Both the position numbers and the translations under genes were made by a program. A DNA stretch of 31,032 nt from DATGKK01 sp035294725 (GTDB lineage: Bacteria; Actinomycetota; Acidimicrobiia; Acidimicrobiales; Bog-793). Shown in pieces: positions 1 through 7,230 of this stretch. The notes beneath the pieces are model-generated. The model was not told where the DNA came from and ran no database searches. It saw only the letters and a program-made list of their open reading frames with translations. The stretch's first letter is position 1. Each line of letters opens with the position of its first letter. The stretch spans positions 1 through 31,032 of the forward strand of contig DATGKK010000048.1 of assembly GCA_035294725.1 (NCBI GenBank), written 5' to 3'.

Positions 1-255
1 GGGCTCGTGAACAAAGTGGTCGCGCCCTCCGAGGTCGTGCCCGAGGCCGTCGCGCTGGCGGAGCGGATCTGCGAGAACGCCCCGCTTGCGGTGCGTACCT
101 CGAAGGAGATCATGCGCCGGGCGCGCGACCTCCCCGAAGACGAGGCCTGGCGGATGAACGGCGAGTTGACGGCGCCGATCTTCACGAGCAGGGATGCCAT
201 CGAGGGCGCGACCGCGTTCGCCGAGCGCCGGCCTCCCGTCTGGCAGGGTGCCTGA
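1..255 (+). CDS. Enoyl-CoA hydratase/isomerase family protein, C-terminal part (5' end outside window)
   Basis: The open frame enters from the left edge and ends at TGA 253-255, leaving 84 residues. The sequence LVNKVVAPSEVV, then APLAVRTSKEIMRRARDLP and a late FTSRDAIEGATAFAERRPPVW, matches the C-terminal helical region of crotonase-fold enoyl-CoA hydratases. There the 'S.DA.EG..AF.E.R.P.W' helix closes the acyl-CoA pocket. The oxyanion-hole residues and catalytic glutamates lie upstream, so substrate and exact reaction cannot be judged. An internal ATG or GTG near base 7 is not a credible start because the family is about 260 residues long. The family hydrates 2-enoyl-CoA in fatty-acid or aromatic acid degradation. 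Confidence 0.85.
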   Translation, partial: GLVNKVVAPSEVVPEAVALAERICENAPLAVRTSKEIMRRARDLPEDEAWRMNGELTAPIFTSRDAIEGATAFAERRPPVWQGA

Positions 256-284
256 GCGACGGCAGCCGGTCCCTTGGTCTCGAC

Positions 285-310
285 TAGGCTGGTCGCGTAG
301 AAAGGAGGGG
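285..310 (+). promoter_or_regulatory. tatA promoter (-10) and strong ribosome binding site
   Basis: TAGGCT at 285-290 fits the actinobacterial -10 pattern TANNNT and would start transcription near 297. AAAGGAGGGG at 301-310 is a strong Shine-Dalgarno sequence and fixes the ATG at 313. No convincing -35 box was found. The -10 call is inference; the ribosome binding site is clear. Confidence 0.5.
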
Positions 311-312
311 GC

Positions 313-579
313 ATGCTCACTGCTGACATCCTCGGTCCGGATCTGATCATCGTGATCGTCGTGGCGGTCGTCGTGCTCCTATTCGGCGGCAGCAAGCTGC
401 CGAAGCTGGCACGGGGCCTCGGGAGCGCGTCACACGAGTTCAAAAAGGGCCTCGAGGAGGGTGCCGCTGAGGGGATGAGCCCGTCCGCCTCTCAATCTGC
501 CCCGGCCGTGCCACCGGCCTCGCCCTCGGTGCCTCCGAGCCCGAGTGAAGCCGTCCCGAAGGACGCTGGCAACAGCTGA
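313..579 (+). CDS. tatA: Sec-independent protein translocase subunit TatA
   Basis: This 88-residue protein has the TatA layout: a short N-terminus, one membrane helix (about residues 11-24, LIIVIVVAVVVLLF), the hinge FGGSKLPKLARGLG, then an amphipathic helix (SASHEFKKGLEEG). A Pro/Ser/Ala-rich acidic tail runs to the end. TatA forms the size-adapting pore of the twin-arginine pathway, which exports folded proteins such as cofactor-loaded redox enzymes. The Rieske subunit of actinobacterial bc1 complexes (qcrA is in this window) depends on Tat in the cases studied. The start is fixed by a strong Shine-Dalgarno just upstream. No tatB or tatC is present here. TatB is an alternative, but the short length and FGG hinge favour TatA. 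Confidence 0.92.
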   Translation: MLTADILGPDLIIVIVVAVVVLLFGGSKLPKLARGLGSASHEFKKGLEEGAAEGMSPSASQSAPAVPPASPSVPPSPSEAVPKDAGNS

Positions 580-605
580 GCGAGTCCCCCGATAGGGCCG
601 GCCAT

Positions 606-1103
606 GTGCGCCGGCGCATGGGCTGGGTGGCGCACGCGGTCGTCGACGTCGCCCTCGGCGTCGGGCTCCTTGTCGCCGGGCTCCACGGCCACGGCGACGA
701 CTACCTGATCCTCGACGCCGCCGGCGGCTACCTCCTCGTCGTCACGCTCGTGACCGACGCCCGCGTCTCGCTGTGGCGGCTGCTGCCGCGCCTCGTCCAC
801 CGGGTCCTCGACGGGGCCGTGGCCCTTGCGATGGTGGCGTCGCCGCTCATCGCATGGCGGTACCGCGTAGGGATCGATCCCTTCGCCACCGCCATGGCCG
901 AGGCGGTCGGCATCATCGTGCTGCGGGATGCGCTCGTGACCGAGCACCGCGCCCGGCGCCCCGTTTCGACCACCGCCAGGACCCCGATTGACGTGGCCGC
1001 CGTCGAGGCCGGGGTCTCGGCGTCGGCCCGGAGGCTCGGGGAGGTGAGCGGGCGACTGGCCGGCCGCACGGCCGCCCGCGCTCGCCGCCGACAGTCCCGC
1101 TAG
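606..1103 (+). CDS. Unknown membrane protein
   Basis: I do not recognise a family. The 165-residue product has three or four hydrophobic stretches: about residues 8-26 (AHAVVDVALGVGLLVAGL), 34-50, 68-84 (VLDGAVALAMVASPLIAW) and 95-107. A basic C-terminal tail rich in Arg and Ala (about 120-165) follows and is probably cytoplasmic. The GTG at 606 is used here; the ATG at 618 is an equally possible start, and neither has a clear ribosome binding site. The gene follows tatA by 26 nt and could share its transcript. Codon third positions are strongly G/C as in its neighbours, which supports real coding. Confidence 0.6.
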   Translation: MRRRMGWVAHAVVDVALGVGLLVAGLHGHGDDYLILDAAGGYLLVVTLVTDARVSLWRLLPRLVHRVLDGAVALAMVASPLIAWRYRVGIDPFATAMAEAVGIIVLRDALVTEHRARRPVSTTARTPIDVAAVEAGVSASARRLGEVSGRLAGRTAARARRRQSR

Positions 1104-1138
1104 CTGCAGCGCGTCCACATCCCCGAACGTCGCAGAAC

Positions 1139-1144
1139 TACTGT
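1139..1144 (+). promoter_or_regulatory. Putative leaderless promoter -10 box (TACTGT)
   Basis: TACTGT fits TANNNT and lies 7 nt before the ATG at 1152. No Shine-Dalgarno sequence is present between them. Transcription would begin at or next to the start codon. No clear -35 box is seen. Confidence 0.45.
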
Positions 1145-1151
1145 CAGCTGT

Positions 1152-2417
1152 ATGGACGACATCTTGGAGATCGCGGACAAGCTCTGGCGCGGCGAGACCG
1201 ACGTCACGCACCAGCACCCCCTCCGCATCGCTGGCGGGCTGACCGAGATCGGCGACCGGAGCGCGTACGTGGCCTCGTTCGCCCGCGTGTCGGCGTTCGC
1301 GACCGACGACGGCCTCGTGCTCGTCGACACCGGGCACGAGCTCTCGGCCCGCCAGATCCACGAGGAGATCCGGCGATGGGACTCCGGTCGGCTGCACACG
1401 GCGGTCTACTCCCATGGCCACGTCGACCACGTCTTCGGAGTCCGGGTCTTCGAACAGGAGGCCACCGCGAACGGCTGGCCGCTCCCGAGAGTCGTCGCCC
1501 ACGAGGCGCTTCCCGCCCGTTTCGACCGCTACAAGATGACCGCCGGGTACAACGCGGTCATCAACCGCCGCCAGTTCCAGGTTCCGGATCTCGAGTGGCC
1601 CACCGAGTACCGCTATCCCGACGAGACCTATCGCGACCGCGTCGAGCTCGAGGTGGGCGGCGAGCGGTTCGAGCTCCACCACGCCCGAGGCGAGACCGAC
1701 GACCACACCTGGACCTTCGTTCCCGCGAGGAGGATCCTGTGCACCGGCGACCTGTTCATCTGGTGCTCGCCGAACGCCGGAAACCCGCAGAAGGTCCAGC
1801 GATACCCGCTCGAGTGGGCTCGGGCGCTTCGCGAGATGCTGGAGCTGGACGCCGAGTGGCTCCTGCCCGGTCACGGCTTTCCCGTCGTCGGGGTCGAGCG
1901 GGTTCGCCAGGCGCTGTCGGAGACCGCGGAGCTGCTCGAATCGCTCGTCGAGCAGTCGCTCGCCCTCATGAACGAGGGTGCGCGTCTCGATGTCCTCATC
2001 CACGAGGTCCGTCCTCCGGCGCACCTCATGGACCGGCCCTACCTCCGCCCGGTCTACGACGAGCCGGAGTTCATCGTCCGGAACATCTGGCGCCAGTACG
2101 GGGGCTGGTACGACGGCAACCCCTCGAACCTGCGGCCGGCGCCGGAGGCGGCCCTCGCCCGTGAGATCGCCGGCCTTGCCGGGGGGGCGGAGCGGCTTGC
2201 GGGCCGTGCCCGCGAGCTCCTCGCAGCAGGGGAGCTGCGGCTTGCCGGGCACCTTGCCGAGCTGGCGGCGCTGGCTGACCCGTCGAGGCTGGCGGTCCAC
2301 GAGGCGCGTGCCGAGGTGTTCGAGGCACTCGCCCACGACGCCACCTCCACGATGTCGAAGGGGATCTACGCCTGGGCCGCGAGCGAGTCACGCAAGCACG
2401 GCTCGACGGGCGCCTGA
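1152..2417 (+). CDS. Metallo-beta-lactamase-fold hydrolase, alkylsulfatase-like
   Basis: This 421-residue protein carries the metal-binding motif SHGHVDH (His88, His90, Asp92, His93), a further ligand region TGDLF (Asp200) and LPGHG (His241), as in binuclear-zinc MBL enzymes. From about residue 315, YGGWYDGNPSNLRPAPE followed by an Ala-rich helical segment (ARELLAAGELRLAGHLAELA) resembles the dimerisation domain of SdsA1-type alkyl sulfatases. SdsA1 is longer (over 600 residues) and has a C-terminal SCP2-like domain, which is absent here. No export signal is visible, so a cytoplasmic enzyme is likely. Sulfate-ester hydrolysis is inferred from the architecture; another ester or thioester substrate is possible. 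The gene appears to have its own leaderless promoter. Confidence 0.8.
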   Translation: MDDILEIADKLWRGETDVTHQHPLRIAGGLTEIGDRSAYVASFARVSAFATDDGLVLVDTGHELSARQIHEEIRRWDSGRLHTAVYSHGHVDHVFGVRVFEQEATANGWPLPRVVAHEALPARFDRYKMTAGYNAVINRRQFQVPDLEWPTEYRYPDETYRDRVELEVGGERFELHHARGETDDHTWTFVPARRILCTGDLFIWCSPNAGNPQKVQRYPLEWARALREMLELDAEWLLPGHGFPVVGVERVRQALSETAELLESLVEQSLALMNEGARLDVLIHEVRPPAHLMDRPYLRPVYDEPEFIVRNIWRQYGGWYDGNPSNLRPAPEAALAREIAGLAGGAERLAGRARELLAAGELRLAGHLAELAALADPSRLAVHEARAEVFEALAHDATSTMSKGIYAWAASESRKHGSTGA

Positions 2418-2466
2418 CCCCGCGTTGTAGCCCGTTCGGGGGCCCGGATCGACTGGCCCGGCCCGT

Positions 2467-2497
2467 TTGGCCTTTGCTTGCGACGCGTGGCTAATCT
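2467..2497 (+). promoter_or_regulatory. Putative leaderless ctaC promoter
   Basis: TAATCT at 2492-2497 is a good -10 box, followed by 7 nt and then GTG 2505. TTGGCC at 2467-2472 could be a -35 box with a long 19-nt spacer. There is no Shine-Dalgarno before 2505. This supports GTG 2505, rather than the in-frame TTG 2478, as the ctaC start. Confidence 0.5.
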
Positions 2498-2504
2498 CGC
2501 CCGC

Positions 2505-3386
2505 GTGAGCCGTGTTCGTCGCCCCCGCCCTCTCGGCGCCGCCGGCGACTCGCATGCCCCGGGCGGTCCTGGCCCCCGCGGACGGCGGCGGCTCGCCTCG
2601 GTCGCATTCCTCGGCCTCCTCGCACTCGCGCTCGCCGGCTGCAACTACCCGACCTTCGGCGAGGCCCGCGGGGCGAGCCAGCAGGGCCAGGAGATCTCGA
2701 AGCTCTACTCCGGGATGTTCATCACGGGCCTCGTGGTGGCCGTCATCGTCTGGGGGCTCATCGCCTGGTGCGTGATCCGGTACCGCCGCCGCCGTGTCGG
2801 CGACGGCATCCCGAAGCAGTTTCACGAGCACATCCCGCTAGAGATCACGTACACGGTCATCCCGCTCATCATCGTGATCGTCATCTTCGTGTTCACGGTC
2901 ATCACCGAGAACAAGGTCGATGCGGTGTCGCCGAAGCCGACGGTGACCGTCGACGTCACGGCCTACCAGTGGGGCTGGATCTTCACCTACGAGCACGACA
3001 ACGGCCTCACCCTTCACACCAAGGGCGCGGTGACCGCCCTGCCGGCGAAACAGGGCTACACCGCCTCGGTGTACCCCCAGCTCGTGCTCCCGGAGGGCAA
3101 GACCACCCGGATCGTGCTGCGCTCGGCCGACGTGGTCCACGACTTCTACGTCCACGCCTTCGACTTCGATCGTTACGCGCAACCCGGCGTCACGAACGTG
3201 TTCGACATCACGCCGACCCAGACCGGTGTGTTCCCGGCGCAGTGCTCTGAGTACTGTGGTCTCTACCACTCGGAGATGCTCTTCAGCGTGAGGGTCATCC
3301 CGTACGGGCAGTACGTGAGCTGGGTTGCCTACTACTCCCACCATCTGAACGTGACCCCGAAGCACTACCCACTGACTCAGGAATGA
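2505..3386 (+). CDS. ctaC: Cytochrome c oxidase subunit II (CuA subunit, lipoprotein)
   Basis: The product accepts electrons from the cytochrome c domain of QcrC at its CuA centre and passes them to heme a in CtaD. From GTG 2505 it has 293 residues. An Arg-rich N-region and hydrophobic segment end in the lipobox LALAGC (Cys46), so the mature protein is probably lipidated. Two membrane helices follow (about residues 68-88 and 108-128), then an outer cupredoxin domain with AYQWGW. The CuA ligands are visible: His212 and CSEYCGLYHSEM (Cys247, Cys251, His255, Met258). The stop overlaps the ctaD start (ATGA), so the two are translationally coupled. The in-frame TTG at 2478 is a weaker alternative start. 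Confidence 0.95.
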   Translation: MSRVRRPRPLGAAGDSHAPGGPGPRGRRRLASVAFLGLLALALAGCNYPTFGEARGASQQGQEISKLYSGMFITGLVVAVIVWGLIAWCVIRYRRRRVGDGIPKQFHEHIPLEITYTVIPLIIVIVIFVFTVITENKVDAVSPKPTVTVDVTAYQWGWIFTYEHDNGLTLHTKGAVTALPAKQGYTASVYPQLVLPEGKTTRIVLRSADVVHDFYVHAFDFDRYAQPGVTNVFDITPTQTGVFPAQCSEYCGLYHSEMLFSVRVIPYGQYVSWVAYYSHHLNVTPKHYPLTQE

Positions 3387-5101
3387 CGACTCTCGCCGCA
3401 CGCCCAGAAGCCATCGTCGGACCCCCGGAGGAAGAGCACGGCCCGAGCGGCTTCCTCAAGTGGATCACCTCCACCGACCACAAGGTGATCGGCAAGAGCT
3501 ACACGATCACGGCCTTCATCTTCTTCCTCATCGCCGGCTGCATGGCGATAGTGATCCGCACCCAGCTCGCCTCGCCGGACAACCACATCGTCTCCCAGCA
3601 CGTGTACAACGAGCTGTTCACGATGCACGGCAGCGTGATGATGTACCTGTTCGCGGGGCCGTTCGCCTTCGGCGGGCTCGCCAACTTCATCGTCCCGCTC
3701 CAGATCGGCGCGCCGGACATGGCCTTCCCCCGCCTGAACGCGTTCTCGTACTGGCTGTACCTGGGTGGCGGCACGATCATGCTGCTCGGCTTCGTCACGA
3801 CGAGCGGAGCGGCCGACTTCGGCTGGGTTGCCTACGCTCCGCTCTCGAACTCGATCAACACACCCGGCGCCGGCCCTGACATGTGGATCATCGCCCTCGT
3901 GCTCACCGGGTTCTCCGCCATCTTCACCGGGGTGAACATCTGCGCCACCGTCTTCTACCTGCGCGCCCCCGGGATGACCATGTTCCGGATGCCGATCTTC
4001 ACCTGGAACATGCTCGTGACGGCGATCCTGATCCTGATCGCGTTCCCCGTGCTCACCTCGGCGCTCGTCATGCTCTGGTGCGACCGCCATCTCGGGACCC
4101 ACATCTTCACGGTGAGCGGCGGCGGGGTGCCGGTGCTCTGGCAGAACCTGTTCTGGTTCTTCGGGCACCCCGAGGTGTACATCCTCGCCCTGCCGTACTT
4201 CGGGGCGGTCACCGACATCCTCGCCGTGTTCTCCCGCAAGCCGGTGTTCGGCTACAAGGGCATGGTCTTCGCCACGATCGCGATCGCCTCCCTGTCGACG
4301 AGCGTGTGGGCGCACCACATGTTCACCACCGGCACGGTGCTGCTGCCCTTCTTCAGCATCATGTCGTACCTGATCGCGGTGCCGACCGGTATCAAGTTCT
4401 TCAACTGGATCGGCACGATGTGGCGAGGCTCGATCACGTTCAACACCCCGATGCTGTTTGCCGTCGGTTTCCTCGTCGTCTTCCTCTTCGGCGGTGTGAC
4501 GGGGATCTTCCTCGCGTCCCCTCCGGTCGACTTCGCCATGCACGACACCTTCTTCGTGGTCGCCCACTTCCACGAGGTCCTCTTCGGGACGGTCGTCTTC
4601 GGCGGCTTCTCCGCCCTTACCTACTGGTACCCGAAGTACACGGGCCGGATGCTGAACGAGACGCTCGGCAAGATCAGCTTCTGGCTCATGTTCATCGGCT
4701 TCTGGGTGACCTTCATGCCGCAGTACCTCCTCGGGGAGGAGGGCATGCCGCGACGGATCGCGGAGTACCTGCCGCACGGGAACTGGACCGTGCTGAACCG
4801 GATCTCGACGGCGGGCGCCTACCTGCTCTTCCTCTCGGTCTTCGTCATGCTGATCAACTTCGTTGAGGCCTGGCGCCGACCGGTACCTGCCGGGGACAAC
4901 CCGTGGGACGCCCACACCCTCGAGTGGGCCACCTCGTCGCCGCCTCCGCACCACAATTTCTACTGGATCCCACCGATCCGCTCCGAGCGGCCGGTCTGGG
5001 ACCACAACCATCCCGATCACACGACGCTGCCCGCACCGCTGGCACCCGAGCCTGCGCTCGCTGCCACCGTCGCGACAGGTGACGAAGGGCGTGACCAATG
5101 A
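3383..5101 (+). CDS. ctaD: Cytochrome c oxidase subunit I (aa3 type)
   Basis: This 572-residue heme-copper oxidase core contains heme a and the heme a3-CuB site where oxygen is reduced. Signature motifs are present: MHGSVMMY near the N-terminus, QIGAPDMAFPR (D-channel entry), FFGHPEVYI (CuB His262, Glu264, Tyr266), VFGYKGMVFATIAI (K-channel lysine), WAHHMFTTG (CuB histidines), and HDTFFVVAHFHE (heme a3 and heme a histidines, His395 and His397). These mark an A-type oxidase. About twelve membrane helices are expected. Residue 398 is Glu where I would expect Tyr or Asn in AHFHYV/AHFHNV. The C-terminal tail is Pro-rich. The start overlaps the ctaC stop and the end overlaps ctaF, each by ATGA. 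Confidence 0.97.
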   Translation: MTTLAARPEAIVGPPEEEHGPSGFLKWITSTDHKVIGKSYTITAFIFFLIAGCMAIVIRTQLASPDNHIVSQHVYNELFTMHGSVMMYLFAGPFAFGGLANFIVPLQIGAPDMAFPRLNAFSYWLYLGGGTIMLLGFVTTSGAADFGWVAYAPLSNSINTPGAGPDMWIIALVLTGFSAIFTGVNICATVFYLRAPGMTMFRMPIFTWNMLVTAILILIAFPVLTSALVMLWCDRHLGTHIFTVSGGGVPVLWQNLFWFFGHPEVYILALPYFGAVTDILAVFSRKPVFGYKGMVFATIAIASLSTSVWAHHMFTTGTVLLPFFSIMSYLIAVPTGIKFFNWIGTMWRGSITFNTPMLFAVGFLVVFLFGGVTGIFLASPPVDFAMHDTFFVVAHFHEVLFGTVVFGGFSALTYWYPKYTGRMLNETLGKISFWLMFIGFWVTFMPQYLLGEEGMPRRIAEYLPHGNWTVLNRISTAGAYLLFLSVFVMLINFVEAWRRPVPAGDNPWDAHTLEWATSSPPPHHNFYWIPPIRSERPVWDHNHPDHTTLPAPLAPEPALAATVATGDEGRDQ

Positions 5102-5490
5102 AGACCGAAGGGACCGTCCTGCTGTTCATTGCAGGCTTTTTCGCATTGGTTGCCGTGATCTACTGGATGTGGGGCGGGGAGCAGAGCGGGACGGCGATGC
5201 TCGCCGGCACGGCTCTGCTCGGCCTGCTCCCGGGCAGCTACTACTTCTGGTGGTCCCGGCACATGAAGCCGCGGCCTGAGGACAACCCTCAGGCCCGCCG
5301 CGCCGACGGCGCCGGCGTCGTCGGCGCTTTCCCGAGCTCGAGCATCTGGCCCTTCACGCTCGGCGTGGCGGCCGCGTCGGTCGGCCTCTCGCTCGTGTTC
5401 GGCTTCTGGACGGCGATCGTCGGCTTCGTGATCGCGGCGATGGCCGTTCTCGGAGTCATCCGGGAGAGCCGCCGGGGCGGCGTGGTCTGA
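5098..5490 (+). CDS. ctaF: Cytochrome c oxidase subunit IV, actinobacterial type
   Basis: This 130-residue protein has about four membrane helices: residues 5-25, 34-52 (LAGTALLGLLPGSYYFWW), 80-98 and 100-118. It matches the small CtaF subunit that actinobacteria keep directly after ctaC-ctaD. It packs against CtaD in the bc1-aa3 supercomplex and has no cofactor. The motif LLGLLPGSYYFWW-SRHM and the following R-EDNP-A-RADGAGVVG-FPSSSIWP region are typical of the family. The ATG overlaps the ctaD stop (ATGA), which makes a three-gene coupled operon. Confidence 0.9.
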   Translation: MKTEGTVLLFIAGFFALVAVIYWMWGGEQSGTAMLAGTALLGLLPGSYYFWWSRHMKPRPEDNPQARRADGAGVVGAFPSSSIWPFTLGVAAASVGLSLVFGFWTAIVGFVIAAMAVLGVIRESRRGGVV

Positions 5491-5496
5491 GCCTTC

Positions 5497-5522
5497 GAGG
5501 TCCCGTCGCCAGCGTCGACCTC
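5497..5522. terminator. Candidate hairpin between convergent genes
   Basis: GAGGTC (5497-5502) and GACCTC (5517-5522) form a 6-bp stem with a 14-nt loop between ctaF and the convergent small gene. There is no T-run on either side, so the terminator role is weakly supported. Confidence 0.3.
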
Positions 5523-5721
5523 ATGCGGGCGAGCTCGGTGGCGCCGTGCCATTGTCCGGTGACTCGGGCGCTGGTGCGTTCGCAGCCGGTCCTCCGGCGA
5601 CGCCCCTCGCTCTCGCTCGGGTCGCAGGAGTGCGCGGCAGCTTGAGCGCGAAGCGCACGACCAGCACGGCCAGCACGACCATCGCAGCGGCGGAGAGCCC
5701 GAAGACGATCTCTCCAGTCAT
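5521..5721 (-). CDS. Small single-pass membrane protein, unknown
   Basis: This 66-residue ORF starts at ATG 5721, 26 nt after the tesB stop on the same strand. It has one clear membrane helix (about residues 4-25, EIVFGLSAAAMVVLAVLVVRF), a short basic segment, and a Pro/Ala/Ser-rich tail. The hydrophobic helix with small basic flanks and the position directly behind tesB support a real gene, probably in the tesB transcript. I recognise no family, and no strong ribosome binding site is visible. It could also be non-coding sequence downstream of tesB. Confidence 0.5.
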   Translation of the reverse strand: MTGEIVFGLSAAAMVVLAVLVVRFALKLPRTPATRARARGVAGGPAANAPAPESPDNGTAPPSSPA

Positions 5722-5747
5722 GGCAGGGGCGGCTCGGCCGGGAGAGC

Positions 5748-6623
5748 CTAGGAGCTCTCGTCGAGCCGGGGTCGGCGGAGCCGGACGAGCCCCTCTTGCA
5801 CGAAGCTCGCGACGAGGTCTCCGCCGATCGTGAAGAGCAGGCCGCGGGCCACTCCCCGCGCACCGGCGGCCGCCGGGGAGTCCTGGTCGAACAGCAGCCA
5901 CTCGTCCATCCGGAACGGGCGGTGGAACCAGATGCAGTGGTCGAGGCTCGCCCCCATGAACTGCTCGTCCTGCCAGCGGATCCGGTGTGGCTGCAGGATC
6001 GAGTCGTAGAGGGTCATGTCGGAGGCGTAGGCCATGACGGCCGCATGCACGAGCGGGTCGTCGGGCAGTTTCCCGTTCGTGCGGAGCCACAGCTGCTGGC
6101 AGGAGTCCTTCGGCTGGCTGCTTCGCATCCAGGGGAGGTCTCCGACGAAGCGCTGGTCGATCGGCCGGGGTCGGTTGAAGAACCAGGCGTCGTCGATCTG
6201 GCCCCGGAGAGGCTCGAGGCGCTCCTCGACGGTCGGGAGCGTCTCGGGGTCGGGCACGTCGGGCATCGGGAACTGGTGCTCGATCCCCTCTTCTTCGACG
6301 TGAAACGAGCACTGCATGTTGAAGATCGCCCGGCCGTGCTGGATTGCGACCACACGGCGTGTGATGAACGAGCGCCCGTCGCGGATCCGGTCGACTTCGT
6401 AGAGGATCGGCGCCGCCGGGTCGCCGGGGCGGAGGAAGTAGCTGTGGAGCGAGTGGACGGTGCCTCGGTCCACGGTCCGGCCCGCCGCCACCAGGGCCTG
6501 CCCGGCGACCTGGCCGCCGAAGACTCGTTGGCGGTCCTCGTCGGTGTTCGCGCCGCGGAAGATGTTGACCTCGATCGGCTCGAGGTCGAGCAGTTCGAGC
6601 AGGTCCTCGAGGGCTCTGGTCAC
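5748..6623 (-). CDS. tesB: Acyl-CoA thioesterase II
   Basis: This 291-residue protein has the double-hotdog layout of TesB: an N-terminal hotdog with RVFGGQVAGQALVAA and HSLHSYFLRPGD, and a C-terminal hotdog with ASDMTLYDS, SLDHCIWFHRPF and DEWLLFDQDSP. The Asp of ASDMT, a Thr or Ser, and a Gln form the catalytic set in the family. It hydrolyses medium- and long-chain acyl-CoAs to free fatty acid and CoA in the cytoplasm. GTG 6623 is the start. A TATCGT box 7 nt upstream suggests leaderless transcription. The gene diverges from the GtrA-like gene with only 23 nt between start codons. Confidence 0.93.
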   Translation of the reverse strand: MTRALEDLLELLDLEPIEVNIFRGANTDEDRQRVFGGQVAGQALVAAGRTVDRGTVHSLHSYFLRPGDPAAPILYEVDRIRDGRSFITRRVVAIQHGRAIFNMQCSFHVEEEGIEHQFPMPDVPDPETLPTVEERLEPLRGQIDDAWFFNRPRPIDQRFVGDLPWMRSSQPKDSCQQLWLRTNGKLPDDPLVHAAVMAYASDMTLYDSILQPHRIRWQDEQFMGASLDHCIWFHRPFRMDEWLLFDQDSPAAAGARGVARGLLFTIGGDLVASFVQEGLVRLRRPRLDESS

Positions 6624-6630
6624 GGGTGAG

Positions 6631-6640
6631 ACGATAGACT
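6631..6640. promoter_or_regulatory. Overlapping divergent -10 boxes for tesB and the GtrA-like gene
   Basis: On the plus strand TAGACT (6635-6640) lies 6 nt before ATG 6647. On the minus strand TATCGT (complement of 6631-6636) lies 7 nt before GTG 6623. The two hexamers share two base pairs, and neither gene has a Shine-Dalgarno. This reads as two leaderless promoters that could not both be occupied at once. Confidence 0.5.
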
Positions 6641-6646
6641 TTTGGC

Positions 6647-7201
6647 ATGGCGTCCCTGATCCGCCGCGCCCTCGCGCTCATGAAGAGCGGTCACGGGCGA
6701 CGGCTCCTCAAGTTCGGTGCCGTGTCGGTCATCTCGACCGTGCTGACCCAGGGACTGCTGTTCCTGTTCTACGACGTCGTCAAGATCCCCTCGGCGATGG
6801 AGTGCAACGTCCTCGCGACCGGGATCACGACCATCCCCGCGTACTGGCTGAACCGCACCTGGACTTGGGGCAAGCGGGGCAAGTCCAACCCGTGGCGGGA
6901 GATCGCTCCGTTCTGGATCATCTCGTTCGTCGGGCTCGTCCTCTCGACCGTCGCCGTTGGGGTGGCGGCCCACAATGCGGACGCGATCTCGCATGCCCAC
7001 TTCGTGCGCAAGGTGTTCGTGCAGTTCGCCAACCTCTTCACCTACGGCCTCATCTGGGTCGGCCGGTACGCCATCTTCAACAAGTTCCTCTTCGGGCAGT
7101 CGACCGTCGACCGGGCCGAGCCCGTTCCGGTGCCGGGTGAGGTGGAGGCGATCGTGATCGAGGAGCACGCCGTCCACGACGCGGCGGCGCGAACGCTTTG
7201 A
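6647..7201 (+). CDS. GtrA-like integral membrane protein
   Basis: This 184-residue protein matches the GtrA family: LLKFGAVSVISTVLTQGLLFLFY at the N-terminus, then CNVLATGITTIPAYWLNRTWTWG, where the N-R-WTW motif is characteristic. Two more helices follow (about residues 88-108 and 125-146), with RYAIFNKFLFG at the end of the fourth. GtrA proteins are thought to move polyprenyl-phosphate-linked sugars across the membrane for cell-envelope glycosylation. No partner glycosyltransferase is adjacent. The last 35 residues are acidic and not conserved. The ATG start is supported by a -10 box 6 nt upstream. Confidence 0.88.
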   Translation: MASLIRRALALMKSGHGRRLLKFGAVSVISTVLTQGLLFLFYDVVKIPSAMECNVLATGITTIPAYWLNRTWTWGKRGKSNPWREIAPFWIISFVGLVLSTVAVGVAAHNADAISHAHFVRKVFVQFANLFTYGLIWVGRYAIFNKFLFGQSTVDRAEPVPVPGEVEAIVIEEHAVHDAAARTL

Positions 7202-7230
7202 GGCGCTGAGCCGCTCATGAGGCGGTGCGC

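Noticed and set aside
492..2336. 614-codon minus-strand open frame
   Set aside because: It lies antisense to tatA, the membrane-protein gene and the MBL gene. Composition is the Arg/Val/Asp/Gly mix expected from the mirror of GC-rich codons, with no motif.
2478..2504. TTG start for ctaC
   Set aside because: A TAATCT box at 2492-2497 lies within this extension, and GTG 2505 fits a leaderless start with a normal lipoprotein signal.
3377..5098. 573-codon minus-strand open frame opposite ctaD
   Set aside because: An exact shadow of ctaD with highly charged, featureless sequence; ctaD is certain.
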